Shown: positions 1 through 8,828, numbered from the stretch's first letter. The stretch is 62,577 bases of DNA from Planctomycetota bacterium (GCA_016220035.1 JACRIO010000232.1:1-62577); one strand, 5' to 3'. A program made the numbers and translations. Notes: a model not told the origin generated them from the sequence alone.

Positions 1-67
1 AAAATTGCTCTGGCACGGTATTCACCGTACTCCCGGTCGACCCGAAGGAGCTCGTAGACTGGCGCCC

Positions 68-802
68 ATGCGCCACATCCTATTGCTCGTGCTCGTCCTC
101 GCCGGCTGCCGCACCGTCGGATGGGACGGGAAGGTCGAACGCTGGGGCTCGATGCGCGAGGTCATGCACGACGGCCGCACGGAGGGACGCGTGCTCGTCT
201 TCTCCGCGGCGCACGGGCCCGACACCGTGGGGATCGGCGCGCTCGCGGAGCTCGCGGGCGAGGTCTCGATCGTCGACGGCGCGACCTGGATCACGCGCTC
301 GACCGCGTCGGGGAAGCTCGCGACGTCGCAGGGCGCGGCGGCGGACGCGAAGGCGGCGCTGCTCGTGACGGCGAGCGTGCCTGAGTGGGTCGAGCTCCCC
401 GTCGATCGCGACATCGCCCTCGACGACGTCCCCGAGTGGGCCGGGTTCGCCGGGCGCGAATGGAGCGTCGCGCCGTTCGTCGTGCGCGGAAAGCTGCTCG
501 ACCTCGAGACGCACGTGCTCCACGGAGCGTGCCCCTACGCGGGCGACGTGCCGACCGACCGCGAGCCCGTGCGGCGCAAGGCCGCGTTCGCGTTCGGGAC
601 GTTGGTGGGCTTCTGGGCGCGCGACGGCGCGGGGACGATCACGCACGCGGGTCAGAACGTGCACGCGCACGCGCTCGTTCGGGGCGAGGAGAGCTACACG
701 GCGCACGTCGACCGCGTCCGCATCGGCGCGGGTTCCGTGCTGCTCGTGCCGCGCGACCGCGAGCGCGTGAGCCCGTCGCACAGCGTGTCGCGGACGTATT
801 GA
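68..802 (+). CDS. exported acetolactate-decarboxylase-like lipoprotein
   Basis: 244 aa. I start at the ATG at 68 rather than the in-frame start at 5, because it opens directly into a lipoprotein signal (MRHILLLVLVLAGC), predicting lipidation at Cys15. An AGGAG lies at 46-50, rather far upstream. The segment TVGIGALAELAGEVSIVDG resembles the GDFGLGTF...LDGE..VLDG block of acetolactate decarboxylase (AlsD/BudA). The later NVHAH plus a His 12 residues on (TAHVD) resembles that family's HxH...H zinc site. AlsD converts acetolactate to acetoin in the cytoplasm, so a lipoprotein form is odd and the substrate is uncertain. PPC/DUF296 proteins also carry an HxH pattern and are the main alternative. 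The neighbouring sterol-desaturase gene starts 50 bp downstream and could be co-transcribed. Confidence 0.6.
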   Translation: MRHILLLVLVLAGCRTVGWDGKVERWGSMREVMHDGRTEGRVLVFSAAHGPDTVGIGALAELAGEVSIVDGATWITRSTASGKLATSQGAAADAKAALLVTASVPEWVELPVDRDIALDDVPEWAGFAGREWSVAPFVVRGKLLDLETHVLHGACPYAGDVPTDREPVRRKAAFAFGTLVGFWARDGAGTITHAGQNVHAHALVRGEESYTAHVDRVRIGAGSVLLVPRDRERVSPSHSVSRTY

Positions 803-852
803 GGCCGCATGGGACGCCGCGCGCTCGACCGCCTCGATCGCGGAGCCGGAGT

Positions 853-1653
853 GTGAGCTACCTCGCCTGGCTCGCGGTCCTCTCGCTCGCGGCGGTGATC
901 GCCGAACGGCTCCGCCCCGCGCGGCGCGGCCAGCGCGTGCTGCGTCCGGAGCTCCACACCGACCTCGTCTACGTGCTGTTCAACGGCCACGTCTGGGCCG
1001 TGCTCACCGGCGGGATCACCGGTGCGTGCGCGCTGTGGACACGTTCCGCGCTCGACGCCGTCGGCCTGCTGCCCGCACGGGGAATCCTCGACGGCGTCCC
1101 GTTCGCCGCGCAGCTCGTAGCGTTCCTCGTCGCGAGCGACTTCCTCCAGTGGTGCGTGCACCGGCTCCTGCACCGCGTCCCCTTCCTGTGGGCGTTCCAC
1201 AAGGTGCACCACTCGGCCCGCGCGATGGACTGGGCCGTGAACTTCCGCTTCCACTGGATGGAGCTCGTGGTCTACCGCTCGCTCCTCTACGTGCCGCTGC
1301 TCTGGCTCGGCGGCGACGGCGCGCCGCTCTTCGCCGTCGCCGTGTTCGCGACGGCGTGGGGCCATCTGAACCACGCGAACGTCGCGCTCGACCTCGGACC
1401 GCTCGCCTACGTCTTCAACTCTCCGCGCATGCACCTCTGGCACCACGACGCGTCGAGCGAAGGCGGCGTCGCGAAGAACTTCGGCATCGTGCTCTCCGCC
1501 TGGGACTGGATCTTCCGCACCGCGTACTGGCCGCGCGAGCGCGCTCCGGAGCGCATCGGGTATCCGGACGACCAAGAGATGCCGTCCGGCGCGCTGCGGC
1601 AGGAGCTCTTCCCGCTGACGCGCGTCCCGCGGGCCGAGCACCACTCGCCGTAG
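853..1653 (+). CDS. sterol desaturase / fatty acid hydroxylase family membrane di-iron enzyme
   Basis: 266 aa, GTG start at 853; longer upstream frames have no membrane character. The His clusters of the fatty-acid-hydroxylase superfamily are visible in order: HRLLH (HX3H, near residue 102), HKVHH (HX2HH, near 116), then HLWHHD (near 196). These eight-plus histidines bind the di-iron centre that oxidises lipid C-H bonds. Hydrophobic segments lie at residues 2-16, 33-52, 78-95 and 140-170. Members act on sterols, fatty acids, carotenoids or ether lipids, and nothing here fixes the substrate. The gene follows the lipoprotein by 50 bp on the same strand. Confidence 0.9.
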   Translation: MSYLAWLAVLSLAAVIAERLRPARRGQRVLRPELHTDLVYVLFNGHVWAVLTGGITGACALWTRSALDAVGLLPARGILDGVPFAAQLVAFLVASDFLQWCVHRLLHRVPFLWAFHKVHHSARAMDWAVNFRFHWMELVVYRSLLYVPLLWLGGDGAPLFAVAVFATAWGHLNHANVALDLGPLAYVFNSPRMHLWHHDASSEGGVAKNFGIVLSAWDWIFRTAYWPRERAPERIGYPDDQEMPSGALRQELFPLTRVPRAEHHSP

Positions 1654-1754
1654 GTCGATCGGCGCATTCAACCGCGCTCACTTGCCCACTGCGGCCCGCT
1701 GATCGAACCCGCTCGGGGAGCGATCCTGTAGTCGGCTCCATCGAGGAGGTTTCC

Positions 1755-2258
1755 ATGCGACCCCGTTTCCGTCACGTCGCGTTCTCGATCCTCGGACTCG
1801 CAGTGCTGGCGCAGCTCGTCCCCTACGGTCGGCGCCACTCGAACCCGCCGATCGTCGCCGAGCCGGCCTGGGACACGCGCACGACGCGCGACCTCGCGGT
1901 CACCGCGTGCTTCGACTGCCACAGCAACCAGACGCATTGGCCCTGGTACTCGCACGTCGCGCCATTTTCCTGGCTCGTGCAGCGCGACGTCGACCGCGGG
2001 CGCGCCGCGCTCAACTTCTCCGAGTGGCACCAGCGGCCCTCGAAGGCCGTGGACGCGCTGCCCACGCTGTGCGAGGGCGCGATGCCGCCCGCGCCGTATC
2101 GGCGCACGCACGCGCTCGCGCGACTGACGTTGCGCGAAAAGGAGCTCCTCTACGACGGCTTCGCGCGCACGCTCAGCGGCGTGAACGAGTTCCAGGCGTC
2201 CGAGCCCGCGCTCCACCCGGAACCGGGCGACGGCGGTTCCGGGCGCGGCGGTTTCTAG
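1755..2258 (+). CDS. haem-binding domain protein (single c-type haem, membrane-anchored)
   Basis: 167 aa. The ATG is preceded by a good ribosome site (GAGGAGG at 1744-1750). An N-terminal hydrophobic helix (residues 8-22) is a signal anchor. One CxxCH haem-c motif (CFDCHSNQTHWPWYSH) is followed by the WPWY/PFSW aromatic block and an NFSEW segment. This order is typical of the small Haem_bd family (PF14376) found in planctomycetes, Bacteroidetes and others. Its role in that family is poorly defined; periplasmic electron transfer is likely. The last 25 residues are Gly/Glu-rich and probably disordered. It is convergent with the S1 protein gene, with only 15 bp between them. Confidence 0.85.
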   Translation: MRPRFRHVAFSILGLAVLAQLVPYGRRHSNPPIVAEPAWDTRTTRDLAVTACFDCHSNQTHWPWYSHVAPFSWLVQRDVDRGRAALNFSEWHQRPSKAVDALPTLCEGAMPPAPYRRTHALARLTLREKELLYDGFARTLSGVNEFQASEPALHPEPGDGGSGRGGF

Positions 2259-2273
2259 GTCGGCCCACCGCGT

Positions 2274-3476
2274 TCACGACGCGCGCTTCTCGCGCTCTTC
2301 CGCGCCCAACGCGCGGCGCAAGCGATCGCCGAGGCACGTCGCGAGACCGCCATCGCCTGCGGTGCGCGCGCGCTCGTGGAAGCTGAGCAGGTTCTCGGCT
2401 TCGTCGGGTTGGATGCGTCGGCCGTCCTCGTGCAGGAGCGACAGCGCCATGCGCTCGCGCTCGGGATCGAGCTCGATCACGCGCACGGACACGCTCGCTC
2501 CCGGCGCCACGACGGCGCGCAACGCCTGGCCCGGCGCGAGCCCGGCCTGCCCGATCGGGAGCAGACCCTCGACGCCGTCGCGCACCGACACGAACGCGCC
2601 GAACTCCACGAGGCGCGTCACGCGTCCCGCGACGATCTGGCCCGCGTACATCGCGCTCTCGACGAAGCTCCACGGGCTCGCCTGCATCTGCTTCAGGCCG
2701 AGGCCGATCTTCTTGCCGCCCTGTTTGATGTGGAGGACGCGCAGATCGAGGATCTGGCCGAGCTTCACGAGCTGCGCGGCGTCCTCGAAGCGCTCGTGGG
2801 ACAGGTTGGACACGTGCACGAGGCCCGTGAGCCCCTTCCCGAACGCGACGAAGGCTCCGTAGGGCTCAACCCGCGTCACGCGGCCCTGCACGACGTCGCC
2901 GGGCTTGAGCGCGCCGACCATGCGCTGGTGCTCACTGGTGCGCTCGCGCTGGAGCACGAGCTTGCGCGACACGACCGCGCGCTGGCGCTGGGCGTCGACC
3001 TCGAGCACTTCGCAGGCGAGGTGCTTGCCGACGAGCACCTTGGGGTCTTCGTTGCGCTCGACGCCCGTGTGCGACTTCGGGAGGAAGGCGTGCAGGGGGC
3101 CGATCTTGACCTCGAGACCGCCGTGCGCGACGCGCACGACGTGCGCCTGGACGACGGAGCCGACCTCCATCTGCTCCCACGTCACGAGCGCCTTCTGCTG
3201 CGCGAGTTGGAGCGCCCACAGGCCCTCTTCCTGGCCGCGCAGCGTGAACTCGAAGACGTCGCCGACCGCGGGCTTCGTCTCGAAGGCCTTGACGTCGATG
3301 ACGCCCTGCATGCGCGGGCCGAGCTCGACGAACACGTCGCGCCCGTGGACGCCGACCACGGCGCCTTTCCACACCTTCAGCGTGTGCGCGCCGTGATGTG
3401 GCGCGGAGGACTCTCCTGGGCCGGAAGCGAACGCAGGCTCGTCGGAACCACGGTGGGGCCGGGGACGCAGGTCCAT
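2274..3476 (-). CDS. S1 RNA-binding domain protein (four S1 domains, ribosomal protein S1-like)
   Basis: 400 aa from the ATG at 3476, which has GGAGGAAC upstream on its own strand; an upstream extension to 3668 has no domain content. Four OB-fold S1 repeats are readable. Repeat 1 begins VWKGAVVGVHGRDVFVELG, repeat 2 WEQMEVGSVVQAHVV, repeat 3 PGDVVQGRVTRVEPYGAFV with the GLVHVSNLSHERF signature, and repeat 4 AGQIVAGRVTRLVEFGAFV. Repeats 3 and 4 are closest to canonical S1 domains. It is shorter than six-domain ribosomal S1 and ends in a charged tail. It could be an S1 paralog assisting translation or RNA stability. It is divergent from the NO reductase gene. Confidence 0.85.
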   Translation of the reverse strand: MDLRPRPHRGSDEPAFASGPGESSAPHHGAHTLKVWKGAVVGVHGRDVFVELGPRMQGVIDVKAFETKPAVGDVFEFTLRGQEEGLWALQLAQQKALVTWEQMEVGSVVQAHVVRVAHGGLEVKIGPLHAFLPKSHTGVERNEDPKVLVGKHLACEVLEVDAQRQRAVVSRKLVLQRERTSEHQRMVGALKPGDVVQGRVTRVEPYGAFVAFGKGLTGLVHVSNLSHERFEDAAQLVKLGQILDLRVLHIKQGGKKIGLGLKQMQASPWSFVESAMYAGQIVAGRVTRLVEFGAFVSVRDGVEGLLPIGQAGLAPGQALRAVVAPGASVSVRVIELDPERERMALSLLHEDGRRIQPDEAENLLSFHERARTAGDGGLATCLGDRLRRALGAEEREKRAS

Positions 3477-3661
3477 GGGTGTTCCTCCGCTCGAAGCATA
3501 GCGCGGCGATGAGCGGTTGGTAGCGAGCGACCGGACACGCCGGCTCCACGGTGCCGGGCTTCCGTTGAACGGACGCCCTACGCCCGGATCCGCAGAGCGG
3601 CCGGGAACGAGCGCGAAGACGCAGGCGTGGCGGACGCGCGCGGAGCTCCTTCCCCGTCCGC

Positions 3662-3675
3662 TTGACATCGGTCAA
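3662..3675. promoter_or_regulatory. FNR/DNR-type operator upstream of NO reductase
   Basis: TTGACATCGGTCAA is a perfect inverted repeat (TTGAC-N4-GTCAA) of the TTGAT-N4-ATCAA class bound by FNR, DNR and NNR regulators. It lies 90 bp before the norB ATG, in the divergent intergenic region with the S1 gene. The only Crp/Fnr gene in the window sits just beyond norB and carries a matching E..SR recognition helix, so it is the natural candidate regulator. Confidence 0.75.
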
Positions 3676-3765
3676 GGCGCCGATCGCTCGAACGCTCGAT
3701 GCTTCGCGCAGGAACACGATGCGCGGCGCTCGAAGCGCCCCGCGACCTTCACCCGAAAGCGAACC

Positions 3766-6147
3766 ATGAAGTCCTTCTTCCAGAAGCTGTCGATCGGCCA
3801 GGTCCTGGTGGCCTGCGTAGTGATCGGTTTCAGCGTCCTCCTCTTCGGCGGGTACGCGATGTACCAGAGCAAGGCCCCCATCCCGCGCGAGACGCGCGCC
3901 GACGACGGCACGGTGCTCTTCACCGCGGCGGAGATCCAGGGCGGCCAAGCCGTCTACCAGAAGTACGGCCTCATGGATTGGGGCTCGGTGCTCGGACACG
4001 GCACGTACTACGGCCCCGACTTCACCGCTGAGACGCTGCACCGACGCGTCGAGCACCTGCGCGAGGAGTGCGCGAAGGAGCGCGGCGTCGCAGACTACGC
4101 CACGCTCTCCGACGACGCGCGCGCCGCGGTCGACGCGTCCGTCCAGCGCGACGTGCGCACGAACCGCTACGACCCGGCGAGCGGTGTGCTCGCGGTCTCG
4201 CGCGGAGAAGCGCAGGCATTCCGCGCCATCGAGGAGCAACTGCGCGCGCGCTTCACGCACGGCGAGCCCGACCGCGCGCTCCCCGCGAACCTGATCCGCG
4301 AGGAGCACCTGCCGAAGCAGCGCGAGTGGATCGCGAGCTCGGACCAGATCCACCAGGTGAGCGCCTTCTTCTGGTGGACGGCGTGGCTCGCCGCCGCGGA
4401 GCGCGCGTCCGGCAGCCCGAGCTACACGAACAACTGGCCTTTCGACGCCGCCGCGGGCAACACGATCCCGGCGAGCGCGACCCTGTGGTCGGGCGTGTCC
4501 GTCGCGCTGCTGGTGCTCGTGCTCGCGGTCATCGTCTTCGCGTGGCACCGCGGACGCTTCGTCATGGACGACGCATATGCGGCGGGCCAGTTCCCGAAGA
4601 CGAAGCTGTCGCTGATCCCAGTGCACGCGAGCCAGCGCAAGACGATCAAGTACTTCGTGATCGCCGGCGTGCTCTTCCTCGTGCAGTCGCTGCTCGGTGG
4701 CTACCTCGCCCACTACTACGTCGAGGGCGGCGGCTTCTACGGCCTCGACCTCGGCACGTGGCTGCCGTTCACCGTCGCGAAGACGTGGCACCTGCAGCTT
4801 GCGATCTTCTGGATCGCGACGGCATGGCTCGGGCTCGGCCTCTACGTCGCGCCCGCGATCGGCGGCGGCGATCCGAAGCACCAGGGACTCCTGGTCGACG
4901 TGCTCTTCGGCGCCGTCGTGCTGGTCGCTGTCGGCTCGCTCGCGGGCGAGTACCTCGGCGTCACGGGCAAGCTCGGCGACCTGTGGTGGCTGTTCGGCCA
5001 CTCGGGGTGGGAGCTGATCGAGCTAGGCTACGTGTGGAAGATCCTGCTCGCGATCGGCTTCGGCCTGTGGCTGTTCCTCGTGTACCGCGCCGTGCGCGGC
5101 GCCGTGCGCGAAGAGAAGCAGACGGAGCGCGTCGGCCTCGTGCAGCTCTTCCTGCTCAGCGCGATCGCGATCCCCGCGATGTTCGGCGCGGCGTTCCTGA
5201 TCACGCCGGGCACGCACCTCACGATGTCCGACTACTGGCGCTGGTGGGTCATCCACCTGTGGGTCGAGGGCATGTTCGAGGTGTTCGCCGTCGTGGCGCT
5301 CGGCCTGCTCATGGTGAACATGGGCCTCGTCACGAAGAAGTCGGCGACGCGCGCGCTCAAGTTCCAGCTCGCGATCCTGCTCGGCAGCGGCATCATCGGC
5401 ATCGGCCACCACTACTACTGGATCGGCGCGGGCCCGCTCTGGATCGCACTCGGCAGCGTGTTCAGCGCGCTCGAGGTCGTCCCGCTCACCCTGCTCGCGA
5501 TCGAAGCCTACGACCAGTGGCGCGTCATGAAGGAGGCGGGGAGCGACTTCCCGTACCGACACGTGTTCGGCTTCCTGATGGCCGTCGCGTTCTGGAACCT
5601 GCTCGGCGCGGGCGTATTCGGCTTCCTGATCAACCTGCCGAACGTCGCGTACTTCGAGCACGGATCGTTCCTCACCGCGAACCACGGCCACGGAGCGACG
5701 ATGGGCGTGTTCGGCATGCTCGCGATCGCGCTCTCGCTCTACTGCGTGCGCAACCTCGTCACGGAGAAGGGCTGGTCCGACCGGCTGTTCCGCATCGGCT
5801 TCTGGGGCCTGAACATCGGCCTGTTCGGCATGTGCGCGATCACGTTGTTCCCGGTCGGAGTCCTGCAGCTCCTCCACGCGCAGGAGCACGGCTTCTGGTC
5901 GGCGCGCAGCCTCGCGTTCTACCACGAGCCGCTCGTGCACACGCTCCTCTGGCTGCGCATGCTGCCCGATGCGGTGTTCATCGCGATCGGCGTGCTGCCG
6001 ATCGTCAGCGGCCTGGTGCTCGCGGCGCGCCACGTGCGTCCGGTCGAGCCTGCGCCGGCCGCCGGGCGTCGCTCGGTCGTCGAGCCTGACGAGCCCGAAC
6101 TCGCGCCGGCGCAGCCGGAGCTGGTCCTCCGCGATTCGGCCACCTGA
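3766..6147 (+). CDS. norB: quinol-dependent nitric oxide reductase (qNOR), large single-subunit type
   Basis: 793 aa, ATG start. It reduces 2 NO to N2O using quinol, at the cytoplasmic membrane. The length, a first helix at about residues 12-31 and a roughly 200-residue extracytoplasmic domain (GGQAVYQKYGLMDWGSVLGHGTYYG) before the helix bundle are the qNOR layout, in which the cytochrome-c subunit of cNOR is fused but lacks its haem motif. Catalytic-core landmarks are TWHLQL (near 342), HLWVEGMFEVF (near 495) and GIGHHYYWIG (near 546), the last containing paired His of the haem b3 / non-haem iron site. No nir or nos genes are nearby, which suggests detoxification or partial denitrification. 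A perfect FNR/DNR box precedes it. It is convergent with the Crp/Fnr regulator gene. Confidence 0.95.
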   Translation: MKSFFQKLSIGQVLVACVVIGFSVLLFGGYAMYQSKAPIPRETRADDGTVLFTAAEIQGGQAVYQKYGLMDWGSVLGHGTYYGPDFTAETLHRRVEHLREECAKERGVADYATLSDDARAAVDASVQRDVRTNRYDPASGVLAVSRGEAQAFRAIEEQLRARFTHGEPDRALPANLIREEHLPKQREWIASSDQIHQVSAFFWWTAWLAAAERASGSPSYTNNWPFDAAAGNTIPASATLWSGVSVALLVLVLAVIVFAWHRGRFVMDDAYAAGQFPKTKLSLIPVHASQRKTIKYFVIAGVLFLVQSLLGGYLAHYYVEGGGFYGLDLGTWLPFTVAKTWHLQLAIFWIATAWLGLGLYVAPAIGGGDPKHQGLLVDVLFGAVVLVAVGSLAGEYLGVTGKLGDLWWLFGHSGWELIELGYVWKILLAIGFGLWLFLVYRAVRGAVREEKQTERVGLVQLFLLSAIAIPAMFGAAFLITPGTHLTMSDYWRWWVIHLWVEGMFEVFAVVALGLLMVNMGLVTKKSATRALKFQLAILLGSGIIGIGHHYYWIGAGPLWIALGSVFSALEVVPLTLLAIEAYDQWRVMKEAGSDFPYRHVFGFLMAVAFWNLLGAGVFGFLINLPNVAYFEHGSFLTANHGHGATMGVFGMLAIALSLYCVRNLVTEKGWSDRLFRIGFWGLNIGLFGMCAITLFPVGVLQLLHAQEHGFWSARSLAFYHEPLVHTLLWLRMLPDAVFIAIGVLPIVSGLVLAARHVRPVEPAPAAGRRSVVEPDEPELAPAQPELVLRDSAT

Positions 6148-6230
6148 GCCGGGAAGCGAGGAGGTGAAGGATGCGGCGCTCCGCGTGGGGCGCCGCGTTC
6201 GTTCGGCGGCGCGTGCGGCCCGCCGCCGAG

Positions 6231-6929
6231 TCAACCGTCCGCCGCGCCGTCCGCGAGCGCGACGAGCCGCTCGCCGCGGAGCACGCGCACGGTCGCGCGC
6301 TCCGATTCGATCCAGCCGTCCTCGTGCCAGCGCCGCAGGAGACGCGACAGCGTCTCGGGCGTCATCGCGAGGTGCGCGGCGAGCTCCTTCTTCGCGAGCG
6401 CGAGCTCGATCACGGACGTGCTGCCGTCCATCCGCGACGGTTGTCGTAGCAACCATCGCGCGAGCCGCTCCCCCGCCTGGATCGTCGACAGCTCCTCGAC
6501 GCGCTCGACCAGCGCCACCAGCCGCATCGAGAGCGACGCGACCATTGCTGGGCCGAGGCGTTCGTCCTCCCGGAAGAGGCGCAGGAGCGGCTCGGGGCCG
6601 ACTTCGAGCAACTCGGTGGGCGACTCCGTGGCCGCCGCGCTGACGGGATAGCGCCCGAACGTGAGCAGCGCGGCCTCCGCGAAGGTCGCTCCGGCGTGGA
6701 GGATGTTCACGACCTGCTCGCGGCCGTCGGGTTGCGAGCGGTAGAGTTTGACGCCGCCCGAACGCACGGCGAAGAACGCTCGGCAGGGGTCGCGCTCGAG
6801 GAACACGATCGCGCCGGCGTCGAGCGTGCGCAGCTTGCACCCACCTGCGATCGCGTCGACGAGATCCGCGGGCAGCGCGCGGAAGTGCGGGAGCTCCCGC
6901 AGCAACGGGCGGAGTTCAGTCGCGTCCAT
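6231..6929 (-). CDS. Crp/Fnr family transcriptional regulator (probable NO/anaerobic sensor)
   Basis: 232 aa from the ATG at 6929; a GTG nine bases earlier is equally possible, as no strong ribosome site is visible. The N-terminal cyclic-nucleotide-binding-like beta-roll covers residues 15-125 and the long dimerisation helix 125-150. The C-terminal winged helix contains ELAAHLAMTPETLSRLLRRW, whose E-T-L-S-R recognition helix matches the E..SR motif that reads TTGA in FNR/DNR proteins. There is no N-terminal Cys cluster, so it is not a 4Fe-4S FNR; DNR-type haem sensing is plausible. Its position beside norB and the box at 3662-3675 suggest it controls norB. Confidence 0.85.
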   Translation of the reverse strand: MDATELRPLLRELPHFRALPADLVDAIAGGCKLRTLDAGAIVFLERDPCRAFFAVRSGGVKLYRSQPDGREQVVNILHAGATFAEAALLTFGRYPVSAAATESPTELLEVGPEPLLRLFREDERLGPAMVASLSMRLVALVERVEELSTIQAGERLARWLLRQPSRMDGSTSVIELALAKKELAAHLAMTPETLSRLLRRWHEDGWIESERATVRVLRGERLVALADGAADG

Positions 6930-7178
6930 CGTGATCACAGGATCGCGCTCGAAGCTCGTCCGTCCAGCTCCACGGTGAAATTCGACAGCTCGCGGAAGCC
7001 GTCGAGGCCGTAACGTTTACGGCGCAGGCGAAGGATCGCTCCTACGCCCCCCGCACCCGCGGGGACGGCCGACGTGCGCATGGCCGGAGTTCGCATTCCG
7101 TGGGATGCATGAAGGTGAAAGCGCGCGGGAAAGGCTCGCGCCCGGAGCACCGGAACCCGAACGACCACGGACTCGCCC

Positions 7179-7568
7179 ATGAATACGGCCTCGATCGCTG
7201 CTCAATCCCAAGCCCAATCGAACCTGCGCGCCCACACGGCGTCGGTGCGCACGTGGCTGGTCTCGACGCGCTGCGCGATCCTCGCGTGCGCCGCGATCTG
7301 GCTCGCCTACGGGTTCCGCGTCGGCGCCGACCTCGGGCCCTACCACATGTTCGAGGTCGTGTTCTTCACCGGCGCCGTCGTGCTCGTCACGGGCGTCGCG
7401 TGGCTCCTGCCGTTCCTCGGCGCGCTCCTCTGCATGGGTGCAAGCGTCGCGAGCTGGCTGTTCCTCGACACGACGCCGATCAACGCCTTGCTCGCCGTGC
7501 CGGCCTTCGTCCTCGCCTGCCTCCTGCTCCACCGCTGGCACGTGGAGCGCGACGCGCAGCCGGCCTGA
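7179..7568 (+). CDS. small membrane protein of unknown function
   Basis: 129 aa with an ATG start. Residues 1-20 are polar and Ala/Ser/Gln-rich. Four hydrophobic segments follow at about 28-44, 53-72, 77-95 and 100-115, ending in a short charged tail. I recognise no family. It is separated by 250 bp from the divergently transcribed Crp/Fnr gene and sits about 120 bp before the GntR gene. Placement beside the NO module hints at a respiratory or membrane-stress role, but no sequence motif supports this. Confidence 0.6.
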   Translation: MNTASIAAQSQAQSNLRAHTASVRTWLVSTRCAILACAAIWLAYGFRVGADLGPYHMFEVVFFTGAVVLVTGVAWLLPFLGALLCMGASVASWLFLDTTPINALLAVPAFVLACLLLHRWHVERDAQPA

Positions 7569-7664
7569 GCCTTCGGAGTCGCTTCGACCACGGCGCCCGG
7601 GCCCGAAACGGTCCGGGCGCTTCGCTTTCGAAGGCCGGCGCCGCGAAACGCTCAAGTGTCCGCC

Positions 7665-7682
7665 GTACCAGGACGATGGTAC
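7665..7682. promoter_or_regulatory. inverted repeat, probable GntR operator
   Basis: GTACCAggacgaTGGTAC is a perfect 6+6 inverted repeat with a 6-base spacer, ending 4 bases before the GTG start of the GntR-type regulator. YtrA-subfamily GntR proteins autoregulate from GT...AC palindromes in front of regulator-ABC operons, so autoregulation is likely; binding itself is inferred. The AGGA inside the spacer is also the only Shine-Dalgarno-like match. Confidence 0.5.
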
Positions 7683-7686
7683 GGCC

Positions 7687-8091
7687 GTGGACGAGCTCGT
7701 CTGGAACGTCGACCCGAACGCGGACGCGCCGCCCTCGAAGCAGCTCGTGCTGCGCGTGCTCGACGCGCTCGCTTCGGATCGGCTGGCCGCGGGGGCGCAG
7801 CTCCCTTCCGTACGCCAGCTCGCCGCGCGCGCGCTCGTGAACCCCAACACCGCCGCGCGGGCCTACCGCGACCTCGAGCAACTCGGCGTCGTGCGCGGGG
7901 CGAACGGCCTCGGCGTGTTCGCGACCGAGGCAGGGCCGCGGCTCGCGCGCGATCTGCGCCGACGTTCGACGCTCGATGCGTTCCGCGGCGCAGCGAGCGA
8001 GGCACTGCGCGCTGGGCATGCTCCATCGGAGCTCGTCACGGAGCTCTCGAAGCTCGCATCCAACGCCAAGAGACCGAGGAAGTCCGCATGA
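7687..8091 (+). CDS. GntR family transcriptional regulator, YtrA-like
   Basis: 134 aa. GTG at 7687 is chosen because the nearby ATG at 7676 is out of frame and homology begins here. It has an N-terminal winged helix (PPSKQLVLRVLDALASDRL, LPSVRQLAARALVNPNT, then ARAYRDLEQLGVV). Only about 60 residues follow, too few for a FadR, HutC or MocR effector domain, which is the YtrA-subfamily pattern. Such regulators repress an adjacent ABC exporter. The stop overlaps the ABC ATPase start (ATGA), so translation is coupled. Confidence 0.85.
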   Translation: MDELVWNVDPNADAPPSKQLVLRVLDALASDRLAAGAQLPSVRQLAARALVNPNTAARAYRDLEQLGVVRGANGLGVFATEAGPRLARDLRRRSTLDAFRGAASEALRAGHAPSELVTELSKLASNAKRPRKSA

Positions 8092-8828
8092 ACTCCATCG
8101 TCACGCTCCAAGGACTCGTGAAGCGCTTCGGCGGCCGCTCCGTGCTCGATGGGATCGACCTCGAGCTCCCCGCGGGAACGACCACGGTGCTGCTCGGCGC
8201 GAACGGCGCGGGGAAGAGCACGCTCCTGCGCCTCCTGCTCGGCCTCGAGCGCGCGGACGAGGGGTCGATCCGGGTCGCGGGCCTCGATCCGTTCCACGCG
8301 GCGAGCGAGGTGCGTCGGCGCGTCGGCTACGTCCCCGATCAGCCGGACGTGTACGACTGGATGAGCCCGAAGGAGCTCTACGGCTTCCTCGCCCCGCAGT
8401 ACCCGCGCTGGAGCCGCGAGCTCGAAGCGCGCTTGATCACGCGCCTCGAGATCCCCCACACGACGCGCTTCTCGGCGCTGTCGCGCGGCGAGGCCGCGAA
8501 GGCGATGCTCGTCGCGGCGATCGCGCCGCAGCCGGACTTGTACCTGTTCGACGAGGCGTTCAGCGGTCTCGATCCGCTCGTGCGCGACGAGGTGCTCGCG
8601 GCGTTCCTCGAGGAAGCGGTGCTCGATTCCCGCGCCGCGCTCGTCGTCACGCACGAGCTCGACGTCGCCGCGCGCATCGCGGACCGCGTCGCCGTGCTGA
8701 ACGAAGGCCGCATCGCGGTGTGCGCGAGCATGGAGGAGCTCGGCGGCGGCGCCGACTCCGGCGCGCTTCCGCGCAAGCTGAAAGAACTGCTCGGCGACGT
8801 CCTGCTCGAAGGGAGCGCCGTCGCGTGA
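8088..8828 (+). CDS. ABC transporter ATP-binding protein
   Basis: 246 aa. The nucleotide-binding domain contains Walker A GANGAGKST (near residue 37), Q-loop region YVPDQPDVYDWM, an atypical signature LSRGEAAKA (canonical LSGGQ), Walker B LYLFDEAFSGLD and the switch His in VVTHELD. The architecture fits ABC-2 type exporters regulated by YtrA-like proteins. It starts inside the regulator stop and its own stop overlaps the GTG of the permease remnant. With the permease lost it may be an orphan ATPase, unless a permease elsewhere pairs with it. Confidence 0.92.
   Translation: MNSIVTLQGLVKRFGGRSVLDGIDLELPAGTTTVLLGANGAGKSTLLRLLLGLERADEGSIRVAGLDPFHAASEVRRRVGYVPDQPDVYDWMSPKELYGFLAPQYPRWSRELEARLITRLEIPHTTRFSALSRGEAAKAMLVAAIAPQPDLYLFDEAFSGLDPLVRDEVLAAFLEEAVLDSRAALVVTHELDVAARIADRVAVLNEGRIAVCASMEELGGGADSGALPRKLKELLGDVLLEGSAVA

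Noticed and set aside
6171-6449. 92-codon frame with an excellent GAGGAGGTGAAGG before its ATG
   Set aside because: Almost entirely antisense to the Crp/Fnr gene and composed of Arg/Glu-rich, non-family sequence; the ribosome site may be a relic of a lost gene.
6930-6939. GTGATCAC palindrome at the Crp/Fnr start as an autoregulatory site
   Set aside because: Too short and without the 4-6 base spacer of Crp/Fnr operators; chance is likely.
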